The notes: a model not told the origin generated them from the sequence alone. Shown: positions 26,830 to 36,756, counted from the stretch's first letter. The stretch: 64,000 bases of DNA from Chryseobacterium sp. BGARF1 (GCF_001677955.1 NZ_LELA01000079.1:17838-81837), one strand, 5' to 3'. Translations and numbers: made by a program.

Positions 26830-28020
26830 TTAGTTGTTTATCGCAGCAACACCTGGAAGTTCCAGACCTTCTAAACTTTCTAGCATAGCACCGCCTCCAG
26901 TAGAAACATAGCTCACCTTATCAGCGTAACCAAACTGCTTTACAAAAGCAACACTATCCCCTCCTCCTACAAGAGAAAAAGCGCCTAATTTAGTAGCTTC
27001 AGCTATACTTTCACCAAGAGCAACCGTTCCTGCAGCAAAGTTTGACATTTCAAAAACTCCGATAGGCCCGTTCCATAAAATAGTTCTAGAATTTAAAAGC
27101 ACATCATTAAACTGATCTCTTGATTTTACACCTGCATCAAGTCCCATCCATCCTTCAGGAATTTCGTAGATATCAACTTCTCTCCTATCAGCATCATTAC
27201 TAAAGCTTTCAGCAATAATTGTATCTGAAGGAAGATAAACTCTTACATTGTGTTCTTTAGCTTTTCCTAAAATTTCTAGAGCCAAAGGTAATTTATCTTC
27301 TTCAACTAGTGAATTCCCAATTTTACCTCCCAAAGCTTTAATAAATGTGAAAGCCATACCTCCACCAATGATTAAATTGTCAACTGCAGGCAGGATATTT
27401 TCAATAATTGTAATCTTAGTTGAAACTTTAGAGCCTCCAAGTATAGCAGTAATCGGTTTTTCACCACTTTTCAAAACTTTATCAATTGCTTTTAGTTCAT
27501 TAGCCATCAATGAACCGAAGAATTTAGTTGAATTAAAGAACTTAGCAATCACAGCTGTAGATGCATGAGCCCTGTGTGCAGTACCAAAAGCATCGTTTAC
27601 ATAAGCATCTCCCAACTTAGAAAGTTGCTCGGCAAAGCCTTCGTCACCTTTTTCTTCCTCATTATGAAAACGTAAGTTCTCTAATAATAAAATTTCACCA
27701 GGTTGAAGTTCAGCAGCAGCTTTTTCAGCTTTCCCACCTATCGACTCTTCTACAAACTTTACTTCTTGCCCTAAAACAGCAGAAACCTCGTCTAAAATAT
27801 TTTTAAGAGAAAATTCATTTTTTACTTCTCCTTTGGGTCTCCCAAGGTGCGTCATCAAAATTACAGAACCTCCATCTTTTAGAATTTTTTCAACAGTTGG
27901 TTTCACCGCAACAATTCTTGTATTGTCTGTAACTTTCAGTTGATCATCTTGTGGAACATTGAAATCAACTCTTACCAGAGCTTTCTTATCTTTAAAATTG
28001 AAATCGTTGATTGTTTTCAT
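26830..28020 (-). CDS. pgk: Phosphoglycerate kinase
   Basis: Pgk transfers phosphate between 1,3-bisphosphoglycerate and ADP in glycolysis. The start is set at 28020 ([23 protein letters not shown]). The longer frame to 28044 adds eight unconserved residues. The 396-aa product shows [17 protein letters not shown], the AHRAHAST motif with the GTAHRAH substrate arginine, [17 protein letters not shown] and the C-terminal GGGDSVAFV adenine loop. It is monocistronic, with a -7 element about 110 nt upstream. Confidence 0.97.
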   Translation of the reverse strand: MKTINDFNFKDKKALVRVDFNVPQDDQLKVTDNTRIVAVKPTVEKILKDGGSVILMTHLGRPKGEVKNEFSLKNILDEVSAVLGQEVKFVEESIGGKAEKAAAELQPGEILLLENLRFHNEEEKGDEGFAEQLSKLGDAYVNDAFGTAHRAHASTAVIAKFFNSTKFFGSLMANELKAIDKVLKSGEKPITAILGGSKVSTKITIIENILPAVDNLIIGGGMAFTFIKALGGKIGNSLVEEDKLPLALEILGKAKEHNVRVYLPSDTIIAESFSNDADRREVDIYEIPEGWMGLDAGVKSRDQFNDVLLNSRTILWNGPIGVFEMSNFAAGTVALGESIAEATKLGAFSLVGGGDSVAFVKQFGYADKVSYVSTGGGAMLESLEGLELPGVAAINN

Positions 28021-28125
28021 ACTTAAAATTATATTTTTTGCCATGAGAAATTGTCTATCTGAGTAGAAATTTTAAATTTTCATTCGTCAGAACAATTTCA
28101 CGAATTATTTTGAATTTTAGTTTTA

Positions 28126-28152
28126 CAAATGTATGATTTTAAAGTCTCGCAA
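28126..28152 (-). promoter_or_regulatory. pgk promoter (TTG-16-TACATTTG, minus strand)
   Basis: On the minus strand TACATTTG (28133 down to 28126) matches TAnnTTTG exactly, and a TTG lies 16 nt upstream (28152-28150). This puts the transcript start about 100 nt before the pgk ATG. Confidence 0.5.
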
Positions 28153-28180
28153 AAAATCGAATCTTTTAAAAGTTTTCAAA

Positions 28181-28612
28181 AATTTCCCCACAGAGCTTCA
28201 TCCACCATTCACCACTATCATCTTTTTTTTTTAAAAGAAAGAATGAATACTGTTGTTGAGTATTGTGAGTTTCGGGGATAACTTTAATGATAAAACTTGA
28301 TAACATCTAATTTAGAAGTAATTCAGAAGTAATTCACATTTTAAAATGCTGAAAATCTGATTTTTCACATACTTACTAACAATTATGGATAACTTTTCCA
28401 CTATTCCGATCCTGAATAACTGAATTATGGAAAAGCTAAGGATTACCCTGAAAAAAGATTTTAAAAATTTTGAAAGAAATATTTGGAAGGAACTTTCATT
28501 AGTGATTTTCTGTTAAAAAAAAAAACTTATTTTTAACAAAGTTTTCAACAGTTATTAACAATCATATTAACAAATTGTTAGTTAGTTTCTAACAATTGTT
28601 GAAAATCAAAAA
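28181..28612. other. Candidate replication-origin-like region with DnaA-box-like 9-mers
   Basis: The 592-nt gap between pgk and the DUF4139 gene is very AT-rich and contains no gene. Within 28505-28612 there are several 9-mers close to TTATCCACA, read as TTNTNNACA. Direct copies are TTTTTAACA (28531), TTTTCAACA (28541) and TTATTAACA (28551). Inverted copies are TGTTAAAAA (28511) and TGTTGAAAA (28598). Farther left are TATGGATAA and TTTTCCACT (28384-28401) and CCCCACAG (28187). A homopurine A10 run and a CAAATTGTTAG / CTAACAATTGTTG inverted repeat lie between them. Together with nearby parS sites this resembles oriC, but the boxes are degenerate. Confidence 0.4.
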
Positions 28613-28636
28613 AAACTAAAAATAAAAAATTTAAAA

Positions 28637-30208
28637 ATGCTGAAAATCAATTTATTGTCTTTTGTATTAATTGTTTTTAACTGTTTTGGACAGGAAAACT
28701 ATACTACAACCTCCTCTAAAATTAAAGAAGTAAAAATCTACTCAAGTGGTGGAATCATTAAACATTCTTTCTCTGCAGATGTAGCTCAAGGAAAGAATTT
28801 CATCATCATCAAAGAATTCGGTAGAAACAATGGTATAGATATTTCGTCTTTTAGACCAGATAAAAAGATTAACCTTTTACGTTACGAAACATATAATAGC
28901 AACTACGCAGAAAAACTTGGTAAAAATAAAAACATTGTTGCTATAAATGACAGTATTGAGTTTTATAAAAATGCTAACAAAAAAATTGAACAAGAGCTGG
29001 CTCTGACTAAAAATTCTATAGGAATTGTTCAGAAAAACCAAACATTGGGAAGCCCTTCTTCTGGAGAAATTTTAAAAATGATTGATTTTAATCAAACCAC
29101 TCTTAAAAATTTATACAAAGAGGAAACCGATTTTCAAGGGAAAATTGCAAAAAATCAATCAAGAATCTCAATTTTAGAGAATAAAAGATACGTATCGTCC
29201 AAAGATGACGAAATCTCAAATAATAATATTATTGTTCTTCAAATTACAAGTGATAAAAGACAAAAGGTTAATTTTGAAGTGAATCAGCAAATTCAAAATG
29301 CTAATTGGAGACCCTACTATGTGATAAAATCTAACGGAATAAAATCACCACTTAAGATTTCTTACAAAGCAAAAATTCAACAAAATACAGGTTTGGAATT
29401 TAAAAATGTTCCTATAAAACTAATCAACGGAAGTTTTAGTTTAGAAGATAAACCTTATGAACTAGATCGTTGGTTCCTGAGAACAGAGCGAGATTATTAT
29501 ATTTCCAATCAAGCATTTCAAAGACCGAAGAGTAATGAAAAAACTTCAAGCGTAGCTGAATACGCAGTACTGGGAGACTCTAAATCAAGAATTTCTCAAA
29601 GAACGATGAAAACAGAAATTTCTTTAGATAAAAATGTAATGCTTCCCTCAGATGTTGAAGTAACAGAAGATTTGAATGAGTTTGAGGTAACAACTAATTA
29701 TAAATATTTTACAACACCTAAACTAGAAAACAAAACTTTCCTTCTGGCTTCTATAAAAGACTATTCACAATATAATTTTCTGCCTGGAAATGCAGATATT
29801 TTCATGGAAGATGTACAAATTGGTACGGTGAATATTGATACTAATCAATTGACGAGTGAAATGCTGATTAGTCTAGGAGAAGATTCTAATATTCTTACCA
29901 AAAGAGAATTGGTGAAAAAAGAAACTAAAAGTTTAGGTGAAAAAGAAAAACTTGAAAATTATCTCTACGAAATCACTATTAAAAATAATAAAGATACCTC
30001 TGTGAAACTTGAAATGAAAGATCAGATTCCACTTTCAATGGCTGAAAATATAAAAATTGAAGCTATTAATCCAGATAATGCAGACTATGATAAAAACTCA
30101 GGTTTCTTGATTTGGAATTTTGAGATAAAACCTAATGAAACTAAGAAGATTAAATTTGGATTTAACGTAACTTTGCCAAAAGATTTAATGACTGCAGATA
30201 TAAAATAA
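28637..30208 (+). CDS. DUF4139 (MuiA-like) secreted protein
   Basis: The 523-aa protein has a signal peptide (ending NCFGQ). The N-terminal KIKEVKIYSSGGIIKHSFSADV is a DUF4140-like beta domain, a coiled coil covers about 90-170, and the DUF4139 domain runs to the end (NWRPYYVIKS..., ITIKNNKDTSVKLEMKDQIPL). This family was first named for mucoidy inhibitor A; its mechanism is unknown. It lies downstream of the origin-like gap and 27 nt before rpiB. Confidence 0.82.
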   Translation: MLKINLLSFVLIVFNCFGQENYTTTSSKIKEVKIYSSGGIIKHSFSADVAQGKNFIIIKEFGRNNGIDISSFRPDKKINLLRYETYNSNYAEKLGKNKNIVAINDSIEFYKNANKKIEQELALTKNSIGIVQKNQTLGSPSSGEILKMIDFNQTTLKNLYKEETDFQGKIAKNQSRISILENKRYVSSKDDEISNNNIIVLQITSDKRQKVNFEVNQQIQNANWRPYYVIKSNGIKSPLKISYKAKIQQNTGLEFKNVPIKLINGSFSLEDKPYELDRWFLRTERDYYISNQAFQRPKSNEKTSSVAEYAVLGDSKSRISQRTMKTEISLDKNVMLPSDVEVTEDLNEFEVTTNYKYFTTPKLENKTFLLASIKDYSQYNFLPGNADIFMEDVQIGTVNIDTNQLTSEMLISLGEDSNILTKRELVKKETKSLGEKEKLENYLYEITIKNNKDTSVKLEMKDQIPLSMAENIKIEAINPDNADYDKNSGFLIWNFEIKPNETKKIKFGFNVTLPKDLMTADIK

Positions 30209-30235
30209 AAGTAAAAATAAATTTAAAAGAAAAAA

Positions 30236-30670
30236 ATGAAAAGAAAAATTGCTATTGCAGCGGATCATGCAGGTTTTGAGTATAAAGAATATTTGAAACA
30301 GCAGTTACAAGACGAATTTGAAATTCAGGATTTTGGAACTCATTCTCTAGAAAGTGTAGACTATCCTGATTTTGTACATCCTGCAGCTTCTTCTGTTGAA
30401 AATGGAGAAAATGAACTAGGAATTTTAGTTTGTGGAAGTGGACAAGGCGTACAGCTTTCTGCTAATAAACACCAAGGAATTCGTTGCGCACTTTCTTGGA
30501 TGCCGGAAATTTCGGCTTTATCTAAGCAACACAATAATGCCAATATGGTTGCATTACCTGCAAGATTTGTAGCTAAAGAATATGCTTTGGAAATTGTTAA
30601 AACTTTTTTGAATACAGAATTTGAAGGAGGAAGACACCAAAATAGAGTAGACAAAATCGCATTCTGCTAA
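30236..30670 (+). CDS. rpiB: Ribose-5-phosphate isomerase B
   Basis: RpiB interconverts ribose-5-P and ribulose-5-P. The 144-aa RpiB/LacAB fold has IAIAADHAGFEYK (phosphate-binding DHAG), DYPDFVHPAA, and GILVCGSGQGVQLSANK with the catalytic Cys. ARFVAKEYALEIVKTFLNTEFEGGRHQNRVDKI completes the active site. The CGSGQG form, in place of CGTGIG, is familiar from Bacteroidota. A terminator follows 7 nt after the stop. Confidence 0.92.
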   Translation: MKRKIAIAADHAGFEYKEYLKQQLQDEFEIQDFGTHSLESVDYPDFVHPAASSVENGENELGILVCGSGQGVQLSANKHQGIRCALSWMPEISALSKQHNNANMVALPARFVAKEYALEIVKTFLNTEFEGGRHQNRVDKIAFC

Positions 30671-30677
30671 ATTGATA

Positions 30678-30712
30678 AAGGCTTGTAAATCAAATTACAA
30701 GCCTTATTTATT
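30678..30712 (+). terminator. rpiB terminator
   Basis: AAGGCTTGTAA (30678-30688) pairs perfectly with TTACAAGCCTT (30695-30705), followed by ATTTATTTTTTATTTT. Confidence 0.85.
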
Positions 30713-30722
30713 TTTTATTTTA

Positions 30723-30730
30723 TATATTTG
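30723..30730 (+). promoter_or_regulatory. Possible -7 element upstream of the secreted-protein gene
   Basis: TATATTTG is an exact TAnnTTTG match just after the rpiB terminator. It would give a long (~180 nt) leader for the gene starting at 30915. No -33 TTG is evident. Confidence 0.35.
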
Positions 30731-30914
30731 TACTGTCCAACAAGATTTACCAAGCTGTTGATTCCTCCTAAATTTTAGATTCTTTTACAAAAGTTATCGG
30801 AAAATTTTTCTTCCTTCTTCTCCATTTTTGTTTTAAATTTAACTGAAACTTCCATTTTAGATTTTTCAAGTGGAAACTAATGTCTTTTTTGGATTAACGA
30901 ATTTTAGATTTTTG

Positions 30915-31712
30915 ATGAAATTTTTATTTTCATTTTTATTGTTGTTGAACTTTCTATGTTTTCAAGCACAGGAAAAAGATTCTGTAAACAATGAAGAAAT
31001 TGAAGATGTTGTAATTTTAGGTCGTCCAAAAGTAGATTGTCAAAAAATCTATGATAATGAAAAAGTACTCTATGAAAAGCAGTCCGAGGAGCTTAAAAAA
31101 CTTAATTTTGAAAGACTATTTGATGAGCTCTTAAAATTGAAAGAATTTCGGAAAATAAAGTCTGATGAAAGAAAAATAGTTATTCTTAATCCTGATTACA
31201 TTACAATAATATCTTCTTGCGGAAATGATGATTTTTTTAAATGCAAACATTATGAAAAATATATTAAAAAAGATGTTTTCGAAAAGGTATGGAATAAAAA
31301 TAGTTATTTAAAAATTGTAAATTTCTTTGATAATAAAATAATTATTCCTTTGATTGAGATACCATTTTGGTCTTTTGAACAAAATATGAAGGATGAAAAT
31401 AATTATCTTAAAACACGAAATATTGAACCTTCTTACAAAGGGGTTTACAGAGATCTAAATAATAAAAACAAAGAATTTTATTATTCTTCCCATCAAAAAT
31501 TGACCGAAAAATTAGAAATTCATCTCGAAAAAAATAAAATAATCGCTGAAAATTTTCTTCAATTGGATATGAAAATATTTCCGGTTGCGAATGAAAGCAG
31601 TAATGTTTACACGGTTATAGTTATTTTTAAAAATGAAGGACAAGAAATGAGTAGAACTGATAATCAATATCAATTTAAAGATGGAAAGTGGAAGCTTTTA
31701 AAGAATAAATAA
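30915..31712 (+). CDS. Secreted protein of unknown function
   Basis: The start is set at the ATG at 30915 because MKFLFSFLLLLNFLCFQAQ is a clean signal peptide; an upstream in-frame ATG at 30870 would bury it. The mature part (about 245 aa) begins EKDSVNNEEIEDVVILGRPKVDCQKIYDNEK, which resembles Chryseobacterium secreted proteins with a conserved VxLGRPK segment. No enzymatic motif was recognised. Codon use is very AT-rich. It is followed after 9 nt by a TSP3-repeat protein, so the two probably form an operon. Confidence 0.65.
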   Translation: MKFLFSFLLLLNFLCFQAQEKDSVNNEEIEDVVILGRPKVDCQKIYDNEKVLYEKQSEELKKLNFERLFDELLKLKEFRKIKSDERKIVILNPDYITIISSCGNDDFFKCKHYEKYIKKDVFEKVWNKNSYLKIVNFFDNKIIIPLIEIPFWSFEQNMKDENNYLKTRNIEPSYKGVYRDLNNKNKEFYYSSHQKLTEKLEIHLEKNKIIAENFLQLDMKIFPVANESSNVYTVIVIFKNEGQEMSRTDNQYQFKDGKWKLLKNK

Positions 31713-31721
31713 AGCATAGTT

Positions 31722-32684
31722 ATGAAATTATATTATACCTTCTTTTTTATTTTTGTTTTTCTGTGTTGTAGTTCGCAGGAAATCATCGACAAAGAATCTT
31801 TCAAGAAATGCAAAAAGGAGTTCAGTAAAAAAATATGCCTTTCTGATGAAGATGGAGATGGCGTTTTATTTTATTTAGACCATTGTCCGAAAGACGCTGG
31901 GGCTGCAGAAAATAATGGTTGTCCTTGGCCAGATATTGATGGCGATGGAGTAATCGATAAAGATGATATATGTCCTTCAGTTGCAGGACCTCAGGAAAAT
32001 AGGGGTTGCCCGTGGTCGGATATAGATGGGGATGGCATTTTAGATAAAGATGATGCTTGCCCTACTGTTCCAGGAGTACCAGAAGAAGATGGCTGTCCCA
32101 AGAAAAATATTTATCAATCTCATAGGTATTCTCAAGAAGAATTAGACGAAGTAAAGAATAAATTTTTAGACAAAACAAAAAATATTAATTACGGAAAACT
32201 GGCAGATCTTATCTTTAGTAAAATTGATTTAAAAGGATATAAATCAAAAATGATAACCTTAGAAATTGCGAGTTTTTCACAAATGGGAGGTTGTGGACAA
32301 GATAGAACAGATTATTCACCAACAAATCTAAGAGTAAATTTGGCTTCAGAATTGTTTTGGAATGAAAATAACTTCAAAAAATTTGTAAATAAATTTCCAT
32401 CAAAGATTGTTTTTCCATACAGTGAAAATGAAGATGTAAATAAAAAATTACAAGCTTTTAAAAAGATTTATTCTAAAAAAAGTAACGGAATGACCTTTTA
32501 CAACGCAAAAAATAACTTTAAAGAATTAAATAGTAAAGAAAATAGTCCATACAGAAACTTTCATATTTACATTTTCTTTGAAGAAAATGATGAAATTTTC
32601 ATCAAAATAAATGAATATTCACATTTAGAACGAAATTATTTCCGATTACAAGCTAAAGGAAATACCTTTATACAATTAAATTAA
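31722..32684 (+). CDS. Thrombospondin type-3 repeat lipoprotein/secreted protein
   Basis: The 320-aa protein has an N-terminal signal with a possible lipobox (FVFLCCSS). Residues 45-130 hold three calcium-binding TSP3-like repeats (DxDGDGV...DxCP, GxxENxGCPWxDIDGDGxxDKDD). These usually link OmpA-like or barrel domains, but no OmpA C-terminal domain follows. The remaining 190 residues are unrecognised and contain a QMGGCGQDRTDYS segment. It probably acts at the cell surface together with the preceding gene. It ends 2 nt before rnr. Confidence 0.7.
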   Translation: MKLYYTFFFIFVFLCCSSQEIIDKESFKKCKKEFSKKICLSDEDGDGVLFYLDHCPKDAGAAENNGCPWPDIDGDGVIDKDDICPSVAGPQENRGCPWSDIDGDGILDKDDACPTVPGVPEEDGCPKKNIYQSHRYSQEELDEVKNKFLDKTKNINYGKLADLIFSKIDLKGYKSKMITLEIASFSQMGGCGQDRTDYSPTNLRVNLASELFWNENNFKKFVNKFPSKIVFPYSENEDVNKKLQAFKKIYSKKSNGMTFYNAKNNFKELNSKENSPYRNFHIYIFFEENDEIFIKINEYSHLERNYFRLQAKGNTFIQLN

Positions 32685-32686
32685 AA

Positions 32687-34834
32687 ATGGCAAAAAAGAA
32701 AAAATATATAAGTCAGAAAAACGATCATAAATTAATGGAAATCGGAAGATTGATCATGAGATTTATGAATCAAAACCAAACCAAATTATACAATTACAAA
32801 CAAATCTCAGACGGGATAGACCACAAAAACCCCAGACAAAGGGAAATGGTTATTCAGGCTTTGCACAAGCTTTTATCAAGCCAGAGAATCAAAGAAACCG
32901 AAAAAGGAAAATTCAGTATTAACTTAAAAATTGAAGGAACTTTAACGGGAACAATCGATTTTAACCAATCTGGAAATGCTTACGTTACCGTAGAAAATCT
33001 GAAAGAGGATATTTTCATCCACTCGAAAAACGTAAAAGATGCATTACAGGGCGACAAAGTTCTTATCGTTACCTATAATTTTAAAGGTAAAAAACTGGAA
33101 GGTTCTGTTTTGGAAGTTTTAGAAAGAAAAAGATCAGAATTTGTAGGAACTTTTCAATTGGTTGCCCATAAAGAATTTGGTTTTGTAGTTTGTGATAAAA
33201 AAACAATAAACACTGATATTTTTATTCCGAAAGGGAAAATAAATGGTGCTGAAGATGGCAATAAAGTCGTTGTAAAAATGACTGAATGGAAACCTGGCGA
33301 CAAAAATCCTGAAGGAGAAATTTTACAGGTTTTAGGAAATCCGGGTGATCATGAAACGGAGATTCACTCTATTCTTGCAGAATACGGTTTACCTTACGAA
33401 TTCCCTGAAGAAGTGGAAAGAGATGCCGATAAAATCGACCGTAGAATTACCGATGAAGAAGCTGCAAAGCGTTGGGATATGCGTGATGTTTTGACCTTTA
33501 CGATTGACCCGAAAGATGCCAAGGATTTTGATGATGCTTTATCGATGCGCAAACTGGAAAACGGAAACTGGGAAGTTGGTGTTCACATTGCAGACGTTTC
33601 TCATTACGTGGTTCCCGGAACAATTCTGGATGATGAAGCCTATGAAAGAGCCACATCGGTTTATTTGGTAGACCGTGTGGTACCGATGCTTCCGGAAGTT
33701 TTGAGTAACGATGTTTGCTCGCTTCGTCCAAATGAAGATAAATATACTTTCTCAGCTGTTTTTGAATTGAATGATAAAGCAGAAATTCAGAAAGAATGGT
33801 TTGGAAGAACGGTTATTCATTCCGACAGAAGATTTTCTTATGAAGAAGCTCAGGAAAGAATTGAGACCAAAGAGGGCGATTTGCAGGAAGAGATTAATAT
33901 TCTCGACGATTTAGCAAAAATTATGCGTGCAGCACGTATTAAAAACGGTGCAATCACCTTTGACAGAAGCGAGGTTCGATTTAATTTAGATGAAAACAAT
34001 CAGCCGATTGGAGTTTACTTTAAAATCAGTAAAGATTCAAATCATTTGATCGAAGAATTTATGTTGCTTGCCAACAAGAAAGTTTCAGAATTTGTTTCGC
34101 TTAAAAAAGGAAGTCCAAATGGAAATACCTTTATTTACAGAATTCACGATGATCCGGATCCTGCGAAATTGGAAGCTTTAAGAGATTTTGTTTCTACTTT
34201 TGGATATAAAATAGACTTGGCAAATACCAAAAAAGTTGCTGAATCTTTAAACACTTTGTTGAAAGATGTAAAAGGAAAAGGCGAAGAAAATATGATTGAA
34301 ACTTTGGCAATGCGAAGCATGAGCAAAGCAGTTTATTCTACCGAGCCAATTGGTCACTACGGTTTAGGATTTGATTATTACTCGCACTTCACCTCTCCTA
34401 TTCGTCGTTATCCCGATTTGCTTGCCCACAGATTGTTGCAGCATTATTTGGATGGAGGAAAATCTCCAGACAGACATGAGCTGGAAGAAAAAGCAAAACA
34501 TTGCAGTGCAATGGAACGTTTGGCAGCCGATGCAGAAAGAGATTCTATCAAATTTATGCAGGTAAAATTCATGGAGAAACATTTGGGAGAAACTTTTACG
34601 GGAGTTATTTCGGGGGTAGCAGAATTTGGTTTCTGGGTTCAAATTCCTGAAAATGGTGCAGAAGGTTTAATTAAATTACGAGATTTAATGGATGATTCTT
34701 ACACTTACGACAAAGCAACTCATGCCGTTTATGGTTCCCGAACAGGAAACAGATACCAATTGGGAGATCAGCTTCAGATTAAGGTTGTAAAAGCCAACTT
34801 AATCCAGAAACAGCTCGATTTTAAGATTGTATAA
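32687..34834 (+). CDS. rnr: Ribonuclease R
   Basis: RNase R is a processive 3'-5' exoribonuclease able to degrade structured RNA. The 715-aa product has an N-terminal basic/HTH region and two cold-shock OB domains (about 75-230). The RNB catalytic domain (about 255-585) contains TIDPKDAKDFDDALS with the metal-binding aspartates and HIADVSHYV. A C-terminal S1 domain (VISGVAEFGFWVQIPENGAEGLIKL) closes it. The length is normal. A terminator follows. Confidence 0.95.
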   Translation: MAKKKKYISQKNDHKLMEIGRLIMRFMNQNQTKLYNYKQISDGIDHKNPRQREMVIQALHKLLSSQRIKETEKGKFSINLKIEGTLTGTIDFNQSGNAYVTVENLKEDIFIHSKNVKDALQGDKVLIVTYNFKGKKLEGSVLEVLERKRSEFVGTFQLVAHKEFGFVVCDKKTINTDIFIPKGKINGAEDGNKVVVKMTEWKPGDKNPEGEILQVLGNPGDHETEIHSILAEYGLPYEFPEEVERDADKIDRRITDEEAAKRWDMRDVLTFTIDPKDAKDFDDALSMRKLENGNWEVGVHIADVSHYVVPGTILDDEAYERATSVYLVDRVVPMLPEVLSNDVCSLRPNEDKYTFSAVFELNDKAEIQKEWFGRTVIHSDRRFSYEEAQERIETKEGDLQEEINILDDLAKIMRAARIKNGAITFDRSEVRFNLDENNQPIGVYFKISKDSNHLIEEFMLLANKKVSEFVSLKKGSPNGNTFIYRIHDDPDPAKLEALRDFVSTFGYKIDLANTKKVAESLNTLLKDVKGKGEENMIETLAMRSMSKAVYSTEPIGHYGLGFDYYSHFTSPIRRYPDLLAHRLLQHYLDGGKSPDRHELEEKAKHCSAMERLAADAERDSIKFMQVKFMEKHLGETFTGVISGVAEFGFWVQIPENGAEGLIKLRDLMDDSYTYDKATHAVYGSRTGNRYQLGDQLQIKVVKANLIQKQLDFKIV

Positions 34835-34856
34835 TATATTTTAAAGATAATTACAG

Positions 34857-34885
34857 AAGACTGTCCGAATGTGACAGTCTTTTTT
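34857..34885 (+). terminator. rnr terminator
   Basis: AAGACTGTC (34857-34865) pairs with GACAGTCTT (34873-34881), followed by TTTTTG. Confidence 0.88.
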
Positions 34886-34932
34886 GTCTTAAAAATTTTT
34901 TATGATACAATTCAGACTTAAAAAACTCATTT

Positions 34933-34966
34933 TTGCAGACAAATAGAAATATAATTTTTAAATTTG
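34933..34966 (+). promoter_or_regulatory. Promoter of LysE-family gene (-33 TTG / -7 TAAATTTG)
   Basis: TTG at 34933-34935, a 23-nt spacer and TAAATTTG (34959-34966, exact TAnnTTTG) lie 18 nt before the ATG at 34985. Confidence 0.55.
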
Positions 34967-34984
34967 GGATAGAAACAATTTTAA

Positions 34985-35665
34985 ATGTTTGAACTTATAT
35001 TATCGGCCATTGGCCTGGGTTTTATGTTGAGCCTGGTTTTCATTGGTCCTATTTTTTTTCTTTTGATAGAAACCAGCTTCACAAGAGGTCCAAAACACGC
35101 CTTAGCGTTAGATTTTGGTGTTATTACAGCAGATCTATTGTGTATTATTGCAGCGTATTACGCCAGTGCAGATATTGTTGATCTTATCGATAAGCATCCA
35201 GGATTTTACAGAATTACATCGATACTCATCCTTGCCTACGGAATTATCATGATGGTAACCAAAACCAAAATGCATATGCCCGGAGAAGAAAAAATAATTA
35301 GTCAGAATTACTTTAGAACATTTATCAATGGTTTTTTATTAAACCTGCTTAATGTTGGAGTAATTCTTTTTTGGTTAGTAACGGTTATTGGGGTAAGAAA
35401 TCAATATCCAGATACAGAAACGCTGATTCTTTACTTAGCAATTGTCATCGCAACCTATCTTTTAATAGATTTTGCTAAAATTTTTCTTTCGAAACAGTTT
35501 CACGACAGACTTACTCAAAAACTGGCAAATAATATCAGAAAAGGTGTTGGTGTTGTTTTAATTATTTTCAGTTTTTTCATATTTCTTCAGAGCTTTAAAA
35601 TGTTTAATCAGTTTGATAAACAATTGGAAGAAGCTGAAAAAAAGGAATTAAAATATAAAAAATAA
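34985..35665 (+). CDS. LysE/RhtB-family amino-acid exporter
   Basis: The 226-aa integral membrane protein has six hydrophobic segments. The N-terminal motif GLGFMLSLVFIGPIFFLLIETSFTRGPKHAL is characteristic of LysE/RhtB translocators (GxxP near the end of the first helix and a following RG..A). The internal ILILAYGIIMMV and the C-terminal helix agree. Export of an amino acid or similar compound is inferred from the family; the substrate is unknown. It has its own promoter and is separated from the next gene by a dispersed repeat. Confidence 0.85.
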   Translation: MFELILSAIGLGFMLSLVFIGPIFFLLIETSFTRGPKHALALDFGVITADLLCIIAAYYASADIVDLIDKHPGFYRITSILILAYGIIMMVTKTKMHMPGEEKIISQNYFRTFINGFLLNLLNVGVILFWLVTVIGVRNQYPDTETLILYLAIVIATYLLIDFAKIFLSKQFHDRLTQKLANNIRKGVGVVLIIFSFFIFLQSFKMFNQFDKQLEEAEKKELKYKK

Positions 35666-35706
35666 TTAAAATCTTAATCATTTTTCAATTGAGTTATCTT
35701 GGGTTT

Positions 35707-35793
35707 CTTTGCTAAGTAGAACGCCTTTGCAAACAAAAAATATGCAGAATAATAATAAAGAAACCTTTGCGAACTTTGCGTTAAATTTAAGAA
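35707..35793. repeat. Dispersed ~85-bp element, copy A
   Basis: The left block is GCTAAGTAGAACGCCTTTGC, followed by a ~30-nt variable centre and the right block CTTTGCGAACTTTGCGTTAAA. Copies B (55677) and C (56682) have the same two blocks, all in intergenic gaps and all in the same orientation. Confidence 0.8.
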
Positions 35794-35832
35794 TCACTAA
35801 AATAATCCTATTAAAAAAACAACAGCTGATTA

Positions 35833-36756
35833 ATGAAAATATTTCCCAAATCACTTAAAAAAGGAGACAAAATAGGCATCATTTCTCCTGCAGGTTCTGT
35901 AGAACCTACTCAACTGAAAAAAGGAATTGAAATGATTAGATCTAAAGGTTTTGAACCTATTTTAGGAGAAAATCTTTATACCAAATTTTCTAATGGCTAT
36001 AATTACGCAGGAACTGAGAAACAAAGACTGAAAGATATAAATTGGGCTTTAAATGACAGTGAAATTTCCGCAGTTTGGGCTTCGAGAGGAGGTTATGGTT
36101 GTCAACACTTAATTCATGGTTTAAACTTAAAAAAATTTACCAAAAACCCGAAATGGTATATCGGTTATTCTGATAACACGGTGATACAAAGTTATTTGTT
36201 TAAAAAAGGTTTTGCATCCATTCATGGGCAGACTATTAAGACTTCGAGTTTTGGGGTGACTGAGGAAAGCTATGATTTACTTTTTGATATTTTAAAAGGA
36301 AAAAATCCAACATACAGCTTAAAATCGAATCAATATAATAAACAAGGAAATACTGAAGGAGAGTTGGTTGGAGGGAATTTAGCGCTTATTTATGCGCTTC
36401 TCGGAACTAAATATTCTTTTGATTTTAAAGATAAAATATTATTTATCGAAGATATTGGCGAAAATTTTTACGCACTCGACAGAATGATGATGAGTCTTGA
36501 ATTAGCCGGAGTTTTTACAAAAATAAAAGGTTTAATTGTTGGCGGAATGACAAACATGGGAGACGAAAAAGACAATAAACAATACGAAGAAAGCTTTGAT
36601 GAATTTGCAAACCAACTTATTGCTGAAAGAATCTCAAAGTATAATTTCCCGGTTGTTTTTGATTTTCCAAATGGACACATTAAAGACAATCGACCTTTGA
36701 TTATTGGTAGTCAGGTTAAAATAAAGGTTAATGATAAGGTGAAGGTTGAATTTTAA
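35833..36756 (+). CDS. LD-carboxypeptidase (muramoyltetrapeptide carboxypeptidase, S66)
   Basis: This enzyme removes the terminal D-Ala from tetrapeptide stems in murein recycling. The 307-aa S66 fold shows GDKIGIISPAGSV at the N-terminus, VWASRGGYG, the nucleophile Ser in IGYSDNT, ASIHGQT, a Glu in FIEDIGE and the catalytic His in DFPNGHIKDNRPL. There is no signal peptide, so it should be cytoplasmic, as expected for LdcA. It starts 40 nt after repeat copy A and is followed by yraN. Confidence 0.9.
   Translation: MKIFPKSLKKGDKIGIISPAGSVEPTQLKKGIEMIRSKGFEPILGENLYTKFSNGYNYAGTEKQRLKDINWALNDSEISAVWASRGGYGCQHLIHGLNLKKFTKNPKWYIGYSDNTVIQSYLFKKGFASIHGQTIKTSSFGVTEESYDLLFDILKGKNPTYSLKSNQYNKQGNTEGELVGGNLALIYALLGTKYSFDFKDKILFIEDIGENFYALDRMMMSLELAGVFTKIKGLIVGGMTNMGDEKDNKQYEESFDEFANQLIAERISKYNFPVVFDFPNGHIKDNRPLIIGSQVKIKVNDKVKVEF

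Noticed and set aside
33498..34642. Short frames on both strands inside rnr
   Set aside because: All overlap the RNB and S1 domains of RNase R, which are intact.
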